64,000 nt of DNA from Clostridiales bacterium. Lineage in GTDB: Bacteria; Bacillota; Clostridia; Saccharofermentanales; Saccharofermentanaceae. The notes beneath the pieces are model-generated. The model saw only the letters and a list, made by a program, of their open reading frames with translations. It was not told the origin of the DNA and ran no database searches. Positions within the stretch are counted from its first letter, which is position 1. Each line of letters starts with the position of its first letter. Position numbers and translations under genes: made by a program. This document shows, piece by piece, positions 41,570-49,432 of this stretch. The DNA is taken from positions 1-64,000 of the forward strand of contig JAFZHS010000019.1 of the NCBI GenBank assembly GCA_017554745.1, read 5' to 3'.

Positions 41570-42265
41570 TCAAATTGCCCAAAAGCAAACATAAAAGCCC
41601 GCTGAGTCGGTGCCGTAATAAGTGCTTACCGAATAATTCTTTTCTGATGATTCAAAGGCCACTATCTCATAGGAACTCTCGGATACAGTCGAGGTCGGCT
41701 CGCCGTAAACTTCTATCAGCTCCGCGATGATCTCATCGTTTAACTTTTTTGCATCGGCTTCATTCGCAGATATTGCAAAATCCAGTTCCAAGACCTGACC
41801 GTCAGTTATGTTATATGTAATGTTGCAAATATCGAAAGAGTAATTTCCAACACGGATGTCGCAATTGTAAAAGATCCACGCAGTGCTTTCGTCGCTGCCG
41901 GAATATGTCTCCGTCATTCCGTTAGCGGAAAAAGAGGCAATCATGCTCTCCACATCGTTATAGTTATCGCCCATCGCGTTTGTCATCTGCAAACAGAATT
42001 CCCAGAATTCCAAGCCACTGACCGGTGTCAGGTCAGTAGATGAAGAGTTATCTGAAGAAGTTGTCGTCGTTGTGGTGGGATCTTCGGTAGTTTCTGTCGT
42101 AAGGATGGGATCAGTCTCCGTCTCATTACCATACTCGTGCTTATAGTCGCCGCCCTCTCTCTCGACGTAAAGATCATCTGAGCGGTCGCTGCCAGCCATA
42201 TTGCAAGACGCGAGCGAAGTAACGGTTAATGCCAAAGCCAATAAACAAGCAATTTTCCTGTGCAT
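41570..42265 (-). CDS. Putative lipoprotein, array member 1 (231 aa)
   Basis: This is the first gene of the array, directly behind the shared promoter. It has lipobox LASC (Cys20), stalk RSDDLYVEREGGDYKHEYGN, a Thr-rich spacer and a head with LEFWEFCLQMTNAMGDNYND, IFYNCDIRVGNYSFDICNIT and ELIEVYGEPTSTVSESSYEI. The head repeats a fold seen in member 2. GGGGGAT precedes the ATG. The function is unknown; a family of surface proteins that keeps its anchor while its head diverges suggests binding of variable external partners. Confidence 0.8.
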   Translation of the reverse strand: MHRKIACLLALALTVTSLASCNMAGSDRSDDLYVEREGGDYKHEYGNETETDPILTTETTEDPTTTTTTSSDNSSSTDLTPVSGLEFWEFCLQMTNAMGDNYNDVESMIASFSANGMTETYSGSDESTAWIFYNCDIRVGNYSFDICNITYNITDGQVLELDFAISANEADAKKLNDEIIAELIEVYGEPTSTVSESSYEIVAFESSEKNYSVSTYYGTDSAGFYVCFWAI

Positions 42266-42295
42266 AAATCTTATCCCCCGAAAAAACCTAAGAAA

Positions 42296-42324
42296 ATAAT
42301 AAACATTGTCGCTGAATGCGTCAA
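42296..42324 (-). promoter_or_regulatory. Promoter of the three-lipoprotein array
   Basis: On the minus strand TTGACG (42319-42324) and TATTAT (42296-42301) are separated by 17 bases, about 30 bases before the first start codon. Confidence 0.8.
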
Positions 42325-42402
42325 ATTGTCGGTATATATATGCGCGTAATTAAGGGCAAATGCCCTGTTTCTAGAGCTTTGAAAAAATTTTTCATAAACC
42401 CA

Positions 42403-42431
42403 TTGACATAGTAGGTATTAGCGTTTATCAT
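42403..42431 (+). promoter_or_regulatory. Promoter of the cysteine leader-metY-cysK unit
   Basis: A perfect TTGACA (42403-42408) and TATCAT (42426-42431) have a 17-base spacer. The transcript should start near 42438, about 29 bases before the leader peptide start. Confidence 0.87.
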
Positions 42432-42457
42432 ATGCGAAAATCAAACGAGAGAGGAGG

Positions 42458-42517
42458 ACGGAAGTTATGTACGACCGTAAGTTCTATTTCCAGTCATTAG
42501 TCCGCAGTAACTTCCGT
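42458..42517 (+). repeat. Inverted repeat around the leader peptide start
   Basis: ACGGAAGTTA (42458-42467) is perfectly complementary to TAACTTCCGT (42508-42517). The first arm sits between the GGAGG site and the leader ATG, including its A; the second ends just before the first Cys codon. Further short alternatives (AACAG-CCG-CTGTT and GCTGTT-CC-AACAGC, 42545-42565) overlap and exclude each other. Confidence 0.65.
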
Positions 42518-42583
42518 TGTGGACGAATGTGTTGTTCTTGTTCAAACAGCCGCTGTTCCAACAGCACAACTATAACTATTTGA
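42467..42583 (+). CDS. Cysteine-rich leader peptide upstream of metY-cysK (38 aa)
   Basis: This small gene has a very strong site (GAGGAGG, ten bases before ATG). It encodes 38 residues with five Cys within thirteen positions (RCGRMCCSCSNSRC, residues 17-30) and ends with TTITI before TGA at 42581-42583. The codons TGT TGT TCT TGT form the core. It lies 29 bases after a good promoter and 23 bases before metY. Cys-codon leaders that sense charged tRNA-Cys are known in other bacteria. Here the setting in front of cysteine and homocysteine synthesis genes makes an attenuator the natural reading, though direct proof is absent. Confidence 0.8.
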   Translation: MYDRKFYFQSLVRSNFRCGRMCCSCSNSRCSNSTTITI

Positions 42584-42606
42584 ATTAAGAAAGGAATAAC
42601 ACAACT

Positions 42607-43887
42607 ATGTCTAACTATAAATTTGAAACTCTCCAGCTCCACGTAGGCCAGGAACAACCCGATCCCGCATCCGATGCACGTGCAGTCCCGATTTACGCAA
42701 CAACATCTTACGTTTTCCGCAATTCAGCTCATGCTGAGGCACGTTTCGGCCTCGCTGACGCAGGCAACATCTACGGCAGACTTACAAACTCCACACAGGG
42801 AGTTTTCGAAGACCGTATCGCAGCACTCGAAGGCGGCGTAGCAGGTCTCGCAGTAGCATCCGGCGCAGCAGCTATCACTTATACCATTCAGGCTCTCGCA
42901 GTTAAGGGCGAGCACATCGTAGCACAGAAGACGATCTACGGCGGCTCTGAGAACCTTTTAGCACACACACTCCCTCTTTATGGTATCGAGACAACATTCG
43001 TCAACATCCATGATCTGGACGAGGTAAAGGCTGCCATCAGACCTAACACAAAGGCTCTCTACATTGAGACATTGGGCAACCCTTCATCTGATATCCCGGA
43101 TATCGAAGCCCTCGCTAAGATCGCTCACGAAGCAGGCATCCCGCTCGTTATCGATAACACATTCGGTACACCTTACCTTATCAGACCTATCGAGTACGGT
43201 GCAGATATCGTAGTTCACTCAGCTACAAAGTTCATCGGCGGCCACGGCACGACATTGGGCGGCGTTATCGTTGATTCAGGCAACTTCGACTGGGCAGCTT
43301 CCGGCAAGTATCCCTGGATCTCAGAGCCCAACCCGAGCTATCACGGCGTTAAGTTCACAGAGGCTGCAGGCAAGGCTGCATTCGCAGTTTATATCAGAGC
43401 TATCCTCTTAAGAGACACAGGTTCATCGATCTCACCTTTCGCAGCATTCCTTTTGCTCCAGGGCACAGAGACATTGTCACTCAGAGTTGAGCGCCACATC
43501 GAGAATACAAATAAGGTATTGGAATACCTCACAAATCATCCGAAGGTTGAGAAGGTCTTCCATCCCGCACTCGCAGATCACCCCGATCACGAAGTCTACA
43601 AGAAGTACTTCCCCAACGGCGGCGGTTCGATCTTCACATTCAATGTTAAGGGCGGCAAGAAGGAAGCATTCGACTTCATCGACCACCTCGAGATCTTCTC
43701 GCTTCTGGCTAACGTTGCTGACGTTAAGAGCCTTGTTATCCACCCGGCAAGCACGACACACTCACAGCTTTCCGAGGAAGAGCTTAATGACGTAGGCATC
43801 TATCAGAACACGATCCGTCTCTCGATCGGCACAGAGCACATTGATGACATTATCGCAGACCTTGAAAAAGGCTTTGCAGCCATCTGA
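42607..43887 (+). CDS. metY: O-acetylhomoserine sulfhydrylase (PLP-dependent)
   Basis: A 426-residue Cys/Met-metabolism PLP enzyme that adds sulfide (or a thiol) to O-acetylhomoserine, giving homocysteine. It opens FETLQLHVGQEQPDPASDAR, as MetY does. The PLP lysine lies in HSATKFIGGHGTTLGG; YIETLGNPSSDIPD and VIDNTFGTPYL are also typical. The long insert (ASGKYPWISEPNPSYHGVKF) separates MetY from cystathionine synthases and lyases. It is the first enzyme gene after the cysteine leader, with AAAGGA before its ATG, and cysK follows 55 bases later. Confidence 0.94.
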   Translation: MSNYKFETLQLHVGQEQPDPASDARAVPIYATTSYVFRNSAHAEARFGLADAGNIYGRLTNSTQGVFEDRIAALEGGVAGLAVASGAAAITYTIQALAVKGEHIVAQKTIYGGSENLLAHTLPLYGIETTFVNIHDLDEVKAAIRPNTKALYIETLGNPSSDIPDIEALAKIAHEAGIPLVIDNTFGTPYLIRPIEYGADIVVHSATKFIGGHGTTLGGVIVDSGNFDWAASGKYPWISEPNPSYHGVKFTEAAGKAAFAVYIRAILLRDTGSSISPFAAFLLLQGTETLSLRVERHIENTNKVLEYLTNHPKVEKVFHPALADHPDHEVYKKYFPNGGGSIFTFNVKGGKKEAFDFIDHLEIFSLLANVADVKSLVIHPASTTHSQLSEEELNDVGIYQNTIRLSIGTEHIDDIIADLEKGFAAI

Positions 43888-43942
43888 TCACGCACAAAAA
43901 TTGATATATAATTAATAGCATCCGCATAGGAGGAGAATCACC

Positions 43943-44875
43943 ATGACTAAGATTTACACATCAGCAGATCAACTTATCGGTAAGACACCGCTTCTTGAAT
44001 TAACACATCTCGAAAAGCAGCTCGGCCTTGAAGCAAAGCTCGTTGCAAAGCTTGAGTACTTCAATCCCGCAGGCAGCGTTAAGGATCGTATCGCTAAGGC
44101 AATCATCGAAGACGCAGAAGCAACCGGCAGACTTAAGGAAGGCAGCGTCATCATCGAGCCTACAAGCGGCAATACCGGTATCGGATTAGCCTCCGTTGCG
44201 GCAGCTAAGGGTTATCGTCTCATCATCACAATGCCTGAGACGATGAGCGTTGAGAGAAGACAGCTCATCAAAGCATACGGTGCAGAGCTCGTTCTCACAG
44301 AAGGCGCTAAGGGCATGAAGGGCGCGATCGCAAAGGCTGAGGAACTCGCAGAGCAGATTCCGAACTCCATCATCGCCGGCCAGTTCATCAACCCTGCAAA
44401 TCCTAAGGCTCACAGAGAAACAACAGGTCCTGAAATCTGGGAAGATACAGACGGCGAAGTAGATATCTTCGTTGCAGGCGTAGGCACAGGCGGAACAGTT
44501 ACAGGTGTCGGCGAATACTTGAAGTCACAGAAGGCATCCGTAAAGGTCGTTGCAGTCGAGCCTGCTGATTCTCCCGTTCTGAGTAAGGGCACTGCCGGTG
44601 CGCACAAGATCCAGGGTATCGGCGCAGGCTTCGTACCTGATGTCCTCAATACAAGCGTCTACGACGAGATCATCCCCGTTACCAACGACGATGCGTTTGC
44701 TACAGGAAAGCTCCTCGGCAAGAACGAAGGCGTCCTCGTAGGAATCTCATCCGGTGCAGCTCTCTGGGCAGCTATCGAACTCGCTAAGCGTCCCGAGAAT
44801 AAGGGCAAGACGATCGTAGCATTGCTCCCTGACACAGGTGACAGATATCTCTCAACACCGTTATTCCAGGAATAA
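43943..44875 (+). CDS. cysK: Cysteine synthase A (O-acetylserine thiol-lyase)
   Basis: A 310-residue PLP enzyme making cysteine from O-acetylserine and sulfide. The lysine lies in [14 protein letters not shown], the substrate loop is [12 protein letters not shown], and the phosphate loop is [15 protein letters not shown]; the end [15 protein letters not shown] is standard for CysK. GGAGGAG precedes the ATG. It is the last gene of the sulfur-assimilation unit and is followed by a long hairpin. Regulation by the upstream leader would cover both enzymes. Confidence 0.96.
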   Translation: MTKIYTSADQLIGKTPLLELTHLEKQLGLEAKLVAKLEYFNPAGSVKDRIAKAIIEDAEATGRLKEGSVIIEPTSGNTGIGLASVAAAKGYRLIITMPETMSVERRQLIKAYGAELVLTEGAKGMKGAIAKAEELAEQIPNSIIAGQFINPANPKAHRETTGPEIWEDTDGEVDIFVAGVGTGGTVTGVGEYLKSQKASVKVVAVEPADSPVLSKGTAGAHKIQGIGAGFVPDVLNTSVYDEIIPVTNDDAFATGKLLGKNEGVLVGISSGAALWAAIELAKRPENKGKTIVALLPDTGDRYLSTPLFQE

Positions 44876-44900
44876 TTTAAATAGATCATATGCCTATAAA

Positions 44901-44943
44901 ACCAAAGCATCCGCTCTCTTCTTGAGGGCGGATGTTTTGGTTT
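44901..44943 (+). terminator. Terminator of the metY-cysK unit
   Basis: A long stem ACCAAAGCATCCGC/GCGGATGTTTTGGT extended toward a TTCTT loop, followed by TTT. The T-run is short but the helix is strong. Confidence 0.75.
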
Positions 44944-44998
44944 CGCGTGTTATAATTCTTTTAACGAGAGATGGGGATGGTAAAAAGAGGTGAAGATC

Positions 44999-45322
44999 AT
45001 GGATGCGGAAGAAGAGAAAAAGCAAAGAAGAAAAAAGCTCCATAAAGTTGTATTCAGTCTGGCTCCTTTGTTTACGATCTTTTTTATTATGGCAATGAAC
45101 CCTTTGCCGCACATAATACGACTGATAGGGTTCATAGGAACTTTGGTGTTTGTATTAGGAGCGTTCATTTTTGAGATCGTGCTCATTATCCTTCTCGTCA
45201 AACGCAAGGAAGAGTTTAACAGGAAAACCAAAAAGTTTTTGCTGTTCTCTTCGATAACTTTACCTATAATCATCATCGTATTATTGATCATACTGATATT
45301 CTCTATCTATCCTGAAATATAA
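44999..45322 (+). CDS. Small membrane protein (107 aa)
   Basis: A charged N-terminus (DAEEEKKQRRKKLHK) is followed by three strongly hydrophobic helices separated by a basic loop (LLVKRKEEFNRKTKKFL). ATG 44999 is preceded by AAAGAGGTG; the GTG at 44990 is part of that site. A TATAAT (44951-44956) 43 bases upstream is a likely -10. No family was recognised and neighbours give no hint. Base composition is AT-richer than in the flanking enzyme genes. Confidence 0.7.
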   Translation: MDAEEEKKQRRKKLHKVVFSLAPLFTIFFIMAMNPLPHIIRLIGFIGTLVFVLGAFIFEIVLIILLVKRKEEFNRKTKKFLLFSSITLPIIIIVLLIILIFSIYPEI

Positions 45323-45481
45323 ACTCAGATATATCGGCATAAATGTTAAGGACTATGTTTGAAATTATGATAATTCAGAATTAACGCTTTTTATGTGGAA
45401 AATGAGCCTCTGGATAATACTGCTCCGGAGTTTTTTGATTAGTTTGTTCTATTAACAGAATTCTAAACAGGAGGAAACACA

Positions 45482-45721
45482 ATGAGCAAATACTGCATTG
45501 AGATGTCTGATTCTGAAATGCTGGTGTTTTTCGAGTTTCTGCACAGGATACTCAATGATAAATATGAAGAGTTGGCTGGCAGCCTGTTTGAGGATATTTC
45601 CGAGGAAGAAGTATTGTGCATTATTAAAAGCCAGCTGGATAAGGAAATGACAGAACCGCTCAGTCCGGACTATAAAGAGCTGCTGTTGAAAGCACGGGAA
45701 GATGTAAGAAACAACTACTGA
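45482..45721 (+). CDS. Small acidic helical protein (79 aa)
   Basis: A soluble, Glu/Leu-rich 79-residue protein (ELAGSLFEDISEEEVLCIIK) with no signal peptide, no recognisable domain and one or two cysteines. AGGAGG lies seven bases before the ATG, which supports it as a real gene. The 160 bases upstream and 125 downstream are AT-rich and contain nothing recognised. Function unknown. Confidence 0.65.
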   Translation: MSKYCIEMSDSEMLVFFEFLHRILNDKYEELAGSLFEDISEEEVLCIIKSQLDKEMTEPLSPDYKELLLKAREDVRNNY

Positions 45722-45845
45722 CATGTCTTCTGTTATTTTTTGAGAATCGGATAAATTACATTTTTCGACAGAATCAGACAATACTCGCCAAAAAGGGTCG
45801 TTTATAATGCAGATATAAACCAGTTATTAGTCAGGAGGTGCTGCT

Positions 45846-46973
45846 ATGAGCATTGATTTGAGCAAGATGCCCAAGATCGGTTTTGGCCTTATGAGACTGC
45901 CGGAGACAGACGGAGTTATCGACATCGACAAAGTCTCCCAGATGGTCGACAGTTATCTGGCGGCGGGATTCACTTACTTTGATACCGCATATGTTTATCA
46001 CGGCGGCAACTCCGAGAAAGCCGTCAAGGAAGCGATCGTCAAGCGCCATCCGAGAGATTCTTTCACCATCGCGACAAAGCTCCCCGCGTGGTCCATCCAT
46101 TCGCCCGAAGACCGCGACAAGATCTTCAATGAGCAGCTCGAAAGATGCGGCGTCGACTACTTCGATTTTTATCTTCTTCACAGCGTCGAAGACGGAAACA
46201 ATTACGATACATACGTTAAGTACGACTGCTTCAACTGGGGCATTCAGAAGAGGGAAGAAGGCAAGATAAAGCATTTTGGCTTCTCTTTCCACGGCACGCC
46301 CGAGCTCCTCATCCAGATCGTCGACAATCACCCCGAGATCGAGTTCGTACAGATCCAGCTCAATTACGCAGACTGGGACAACCCGCTCGTTCATTCAGGC
46401 GAGCTCTACAAGATCCTGTCCGAGCGCAATATCCCGATAATCGTCATGGAGCCCTGCAAGGGCGGCAAGCTCGCAAACCACGATGAAGAATGCACTGAGA
46501 TCTTAAAGAGCGTCCGTCCCGACAAGTCGGTCGCTTCGTGGGCATTCCGTTTTGTCGGAAGCCTTCCCGGCGTAACCACCATCTTAAGCGGCATGTCCAC
46601 GCAGGAGCAGATGGAAGACAACATGAATACCTTCAAGAATTTCGAGCCTCTTTCCGACGACGAAAAGGCAGCGATCGACAAGGTGATCGAAGTCATGTTC
46701 CGCGTCGAGCAGATCGGCTGCACCGCCTGCAGATACTGCACCGACGGGTGCCCCATGAGCATCAGCATTCCCGACATCATCAGCGCCATCAACACCAAGA
46801 GAAAGTTCCCCGGTGACATGCGCCCGCAGTTTTTCTATAACGGCCTCGTATCAAGGACCGGCAAAGCTTCAGACTGCATTGAGTGCGGCCAGTGCGAAGG
46901 CGTCTGTCCGCAGCACCTGCCGATAATCGAGATCCTCAAAGAGGGCGTAGAGAAGTTCGAAGCGCATGGGTGA
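45846..46973 (+). CDS. Aldo/keto reductase with two C-terminal [4Fe-4S] motifs
   Basis: A 375-residue protein. The AKR barrel occupies about residues 8-280 with GFGLMRLPE, YFDTAYVYHGG (catalytic Asp/Tyr) and KLPAWSIHSPED. The C-terminal part has CTACRYCTDGCP and CIECGQCEGVCPQ, two ferredoxin-type cluster sites. This architecture is common in anaerobes, where electrons may come from ferredoxin instead of NADPH. AGGAGGTG precedes the ATG. It is a single-gene unit ending in a bidirectional terminator. The substrate is unknown. Confidence 0.92.
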   Translation: MSIDLSKMPKIGFGLMRLPETDGVIDIDKVSQMVDSYLAAGFTYFDTAYVYHGGNSEKAVKEAIVKRHPRDSFTIATKLPAWSIHSPEDRDKIFNEQLERCGVDYFDFYLLHSVEDGNNYDTYVKYDCFNWGIQKREEGKIKHFGFSFHGTPELLIQIVDNHPEIEFVQIQLNYADWDNPLVHSGELYKILSERNIPIIVMEPCKGGKLANHDEECTEILKSVRPDKSVASWAFRFVGSLPGVTTILSGMSTQEQMEDNMNTFKNFEPLSDDEKAAIDKVIEVMFRVEQIGCTACRYCTDGCPMSISIPDIISAINTKRKFPGDMRPQFFYNGLVSRTGKASDCIECGQCEGVCPQHLPIIEILKEGVEKFEAHG

Positions 46974-46993
46974 TGGCACAATCAACACAATAA

Positions 46994-47023
46994 AAAAGGG
47001 CTGTCGTTGAGACAGCCCTTTTA
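46994..47023. terminator. Bidirectional intrinsic terminator
   Basis: A perfect 12-bp stem AAAAGGGCTGTC/GACAGCCCTTTT with loop GTTGA lies between convergent genes, with T-tracts on both strands. Confidence 0.92.
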
Positions 47024-47045
47024 TTTGAATCTGATTCATGGTTTG

Positions 47046-48983
47046 TCATGTGGATTCACATGAATAGTCAGTCAGCAAAGGTTGGATTGCATCTGCGTAA
47101 AGACTGTCAAGATCAGGATAACCCATAATTGTATGATCTTCGACATCAAAGGTCGCACCCATAGGTTCATTGAAATATATTTCCGTGCCGTAAGAACGGT
47201 CATAGCCAAACATGTTTGCGTCATACATCGTTCCGTCATAGTGGCGTATTAAATCATAGAAACATACGTAATAGTACTGTTCCACTTCTACATAAGCCGG
47301 GGAAGTAAATTCTCTCGTTGCTCTAAGAACGACAAAATAAATATTCTTATGCTCAGTACTGCTGTTGCTGTTAAGGAAGTAAGTTCCTACTGCCTCAAGA
47401 GAGTTGTATCTGGCCCAAGTATGGTCGCTTTTGTAGACTTCGAAAGCTCTTTCCTGAATCTGCTCAGCAAACTCATCTGTAATCTCGCTTATGCTCTTCA
47501 CATATTCATCAAGACCGTCAACTGTCACGTCCATTGTTTTTCTGGAAATCTTGTAATGAGCATTCCTTGCCATATCATCTATATCCATTGACAAACCGGT
47601 AACTGTAACTGTTATCACTTCTCCGTTACTCAATCCTTTATCAGAAGAAAGACTGTAAAAAACATCACCGATTGGGGTACTGTTCCGCGTGGTATAGTCA
47701 ATAACATAACCCTCGGAAGATACTCCTTCAAAACTTATGCTAAACGATTCAAAAAGATCTATCTCCGGAAGTTCCTCAAGATCTTTTACGGTCGCTTCGA
47801 TATCTTCACAGACGAAGACAACATTGTATTCTTCTTCAATGTTTTCGAGATCCGTATCCCACTTGAATACTATAGTCTCACCGTTGTTGAGATTGGAGGA
47901 ACGGTCCCATTCACCGCTGATCTTCCTTTCAAGCTTTGACGGTTTCAGTTCGTCGAGACTTTCACAATCGTCAATGATACCTTCATAATCGATAGAATAA
48001 GATACTTCACCTTCTCCGTCATAACCTGAGAACTCGTAAGAAAAGTAGTCATTCAGATCGATCTCGACGGGGCCCTTCTTGGATCTTTTTGTACTGCTGC
48101 CATTTTCATCAACAAGATTTTTGATGGCAAATACAGCAGGCACCGCCAAAATCGCAATTGCCGCCACACCGATGCCGATCTTTGCAAGAGGCGAAGACAG
48201 GAAGCTTCCCTTAGCGCCAGCTGAGGCTGCTTTGCCAGCTGCCTTTGTGGCGACTTTCGTGCCGGCTGCTGCGCCCTTGGAGCCTGCGACCTCAAAAGGC
48301 AGAGCCTTAAGTGCGGGGATCTTGGCAGAGCCGTAGAATTCGGAGAAGAATTTGCCGAGAGACTGTGTGCCGGCAGCGCCGCCCATGAGGCTGATCTTGT
48401 TGGCGGATTCGAATGCCTCGACGCCTGCTTTGATCTTGGCGCGGGCGAGACGGAGCTTTGTCTTTACGGTGTTCTCGGGGCAGTTCATTATTTTCGCGAT
48501 GTCAGCGACGGGCATGTCATCGTAGTAGAAGAGGAGAGTCGTCCGGTACTGGTCATCAGAAAGCGAGTCGCGGATGATCTTGTGGAAGGTGTCGCGCTTA
48601 TCCTTCTCGATGACAAGTGCTTCGGGAAGATTGTCGAGATTGTCATCGTATTCGAGGTTTTCGTCAGCAGAGACGGCGTCTTCGTAGGAGGCCTCATCTT
48701 TTCTGGCCCTGCACTTATCAAGAGCTCTGCTGGCTGCGATCCTCTTGAGCCAGGGGATGAACGATTTCTCGTCGGCAAGAGATGCGATGTTCTCGTAAAC
48801 CTTTAAATAGGTGTCCTGTGTCGCTTCTTCAGCGTCCTGCTCGTTGTTAAGAATGCCCAGGCAGGTCGTATAAACGAGTCTTTGCGACTTCTCGTAGATC
48901 TCGGTGAAGGCGTCACCGTCACCTGATTTCCAGCGCTTTATTAGTTCTGCGTACTGCTCGAAAATATTGTTCTCATTGTCCAT
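47046..48983 (-). CDS. ECF-like sigma factor fused to a transmembrane ectodomain (645 aa)
   Basis: Residues about 1-200 form a sigma-70 family protein. Region 2 includes YTTCLGILNNEQDAEEATQD, and region 4 includes LSDDQYRTTLLFYYDDMPV, then IAKIMNCPENTVKTKLRLAR. An Ala/Gly/Lys-rich linker of ~80 residues (GSKGAAAGTKVATKAAGKAA) leads to one TM helix (IGIGVAAIAILAVPAVFAI) and a ~340-residue extracellular region with repeated strand-rich units. The frame is continuous. ATG 48983 has GAGGTGA six bases before it; the ATG at 49007 lies upstream of that site. It may be a membrane-tethered sigma factor that works alone. Confidence 0.85.
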   Translation of the reverse strand: MDNENNIFEQYAELIKRWKSGDGDAFTEIYEKSQRLVYTTCLGILNNEQDAEEATQDTYLKVYENIASLADEKSFIPWLKRIAASRALDKCRARKDEASYEDAVSADENLEYDDNLDNLPEALVIEKDKRDTFHKIIRDSLSDDQYRTTLLFYYDDMPVADIAKIMNCPENTVKTKLRLARAKIKAGVEAFESANKISLMGGAAGTQSLGKFFSEFYGSAKIPALKALPFEVAGSKGAAAGTKVATKAAGKAASAGAKGSFLSSPLAKIGIGVAAIAILAVPAVFAIKNLVDENGSSTKRSKKGPVEIDLNDYFSYEFSGYDGEGEVSYSIDYEGIIDDCESLDELKPSKLERKISGEWDRSSNLNNGETIVFKWDTDLENIEEEYNVVFVCEDIEATVKDLEELPEIDLFESFSISFEGVSSEGYVIDYTTRNSTPIGDVFYSLSSDKGLSNGEVITVTVTGLSMDIDDMARNAHYKISRKTMDVTVDGLDEYVKSISEITDEFAEQIQERAFEVYKSDHTWARYNSLEAVGTYFLNSNSSTEHKNIYFVVLRATREFTSPAYVEVEQYYYVCFYDLIRHYDGTMYDANMFGYDRSYGTEIYFNEPMGATFDVEDHTIMGYPDLDSLYADAIQPLLTDYSCEST

Positions 48984-49169
48984 CTTGTTCACCTCAACTG
49001 TCTTCATTCTAATTCAAATCGAAGATGAAACAACTCCGTTTTCATCATCTTTTGCCTAAAGGACGCTTGGAAAACGCGGAAGGTTCTCCGGCAAGGCAGG
49101 ATTTTCGGACAGATTTTCGAAGGACTCCAAAAAAGGGCGAAAAAACTTTCAAACACTTGATTTTCGGGG

Positions 49170-49198
49170 TTAACAAATGCTATTTACCGTGCTAAAAT
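49170..49198 (+). promoter_or_regulatory. Promoter of the mgtE riboswitch transcript
   Basis: TTAACA (49170-49175) and TAAAAT (49193-49198) are 17 bases apart, about 35 bases before the aptamer. The remaining ~160 bases toward the sigma-fusion gene hold no recognised element. Confidence 0.78.
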
Positions 49199-49230
49199 TT
49201 CGAACGGGGAGACAAGCCCCGATCCCATTT

Positions 49231-49397
49231 ACAAAGTGAGGTGAATACGGTGGACGCTGGTGACAGTTGCGACAAACGAGGGAAACGTGCGCGAAATATC
49301 CTTTGTTCCTTAATGTACCAGGCGATGACCGTATCGGACCTTAAGGACTAAATGATGTATCGTTGACCTCTGGATGTTCGCATTTCGGAGGTTTTTT
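49231..49397 (+). ncRNA. M-box (ykoK) magnesium riboswitch with terminator platform
   Basis: The aptamer shows GTGAGG, then ATACGGT (49245-49251) pairing with ACCGTAT (49328-49334). ACGCTGGT faces ACCAGGCG, and TTAATG lies before the 3' strand. This order and pairing match the B. subtilis M-box as I recall it. A hairpin with a TTCG loop (49365-49390) and TTTTTT forms the expression platform 40 bases before mgtE. High Mg2+ should favour termination. Confidence 0.8.
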
Positions 49398-49432
49398 GTT
49401 CCCGTCGTTTGTTTACTTTTTAGGAGGAACAA

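Noticed and set aside
41280-42080. CRISPR or satellite repeat array in the Thr-rich linkers
   Set aside because: The similarity is in coding DNA for the shared stalk and spacer of three lipoproteins; there are no regular repeat-spacer units.
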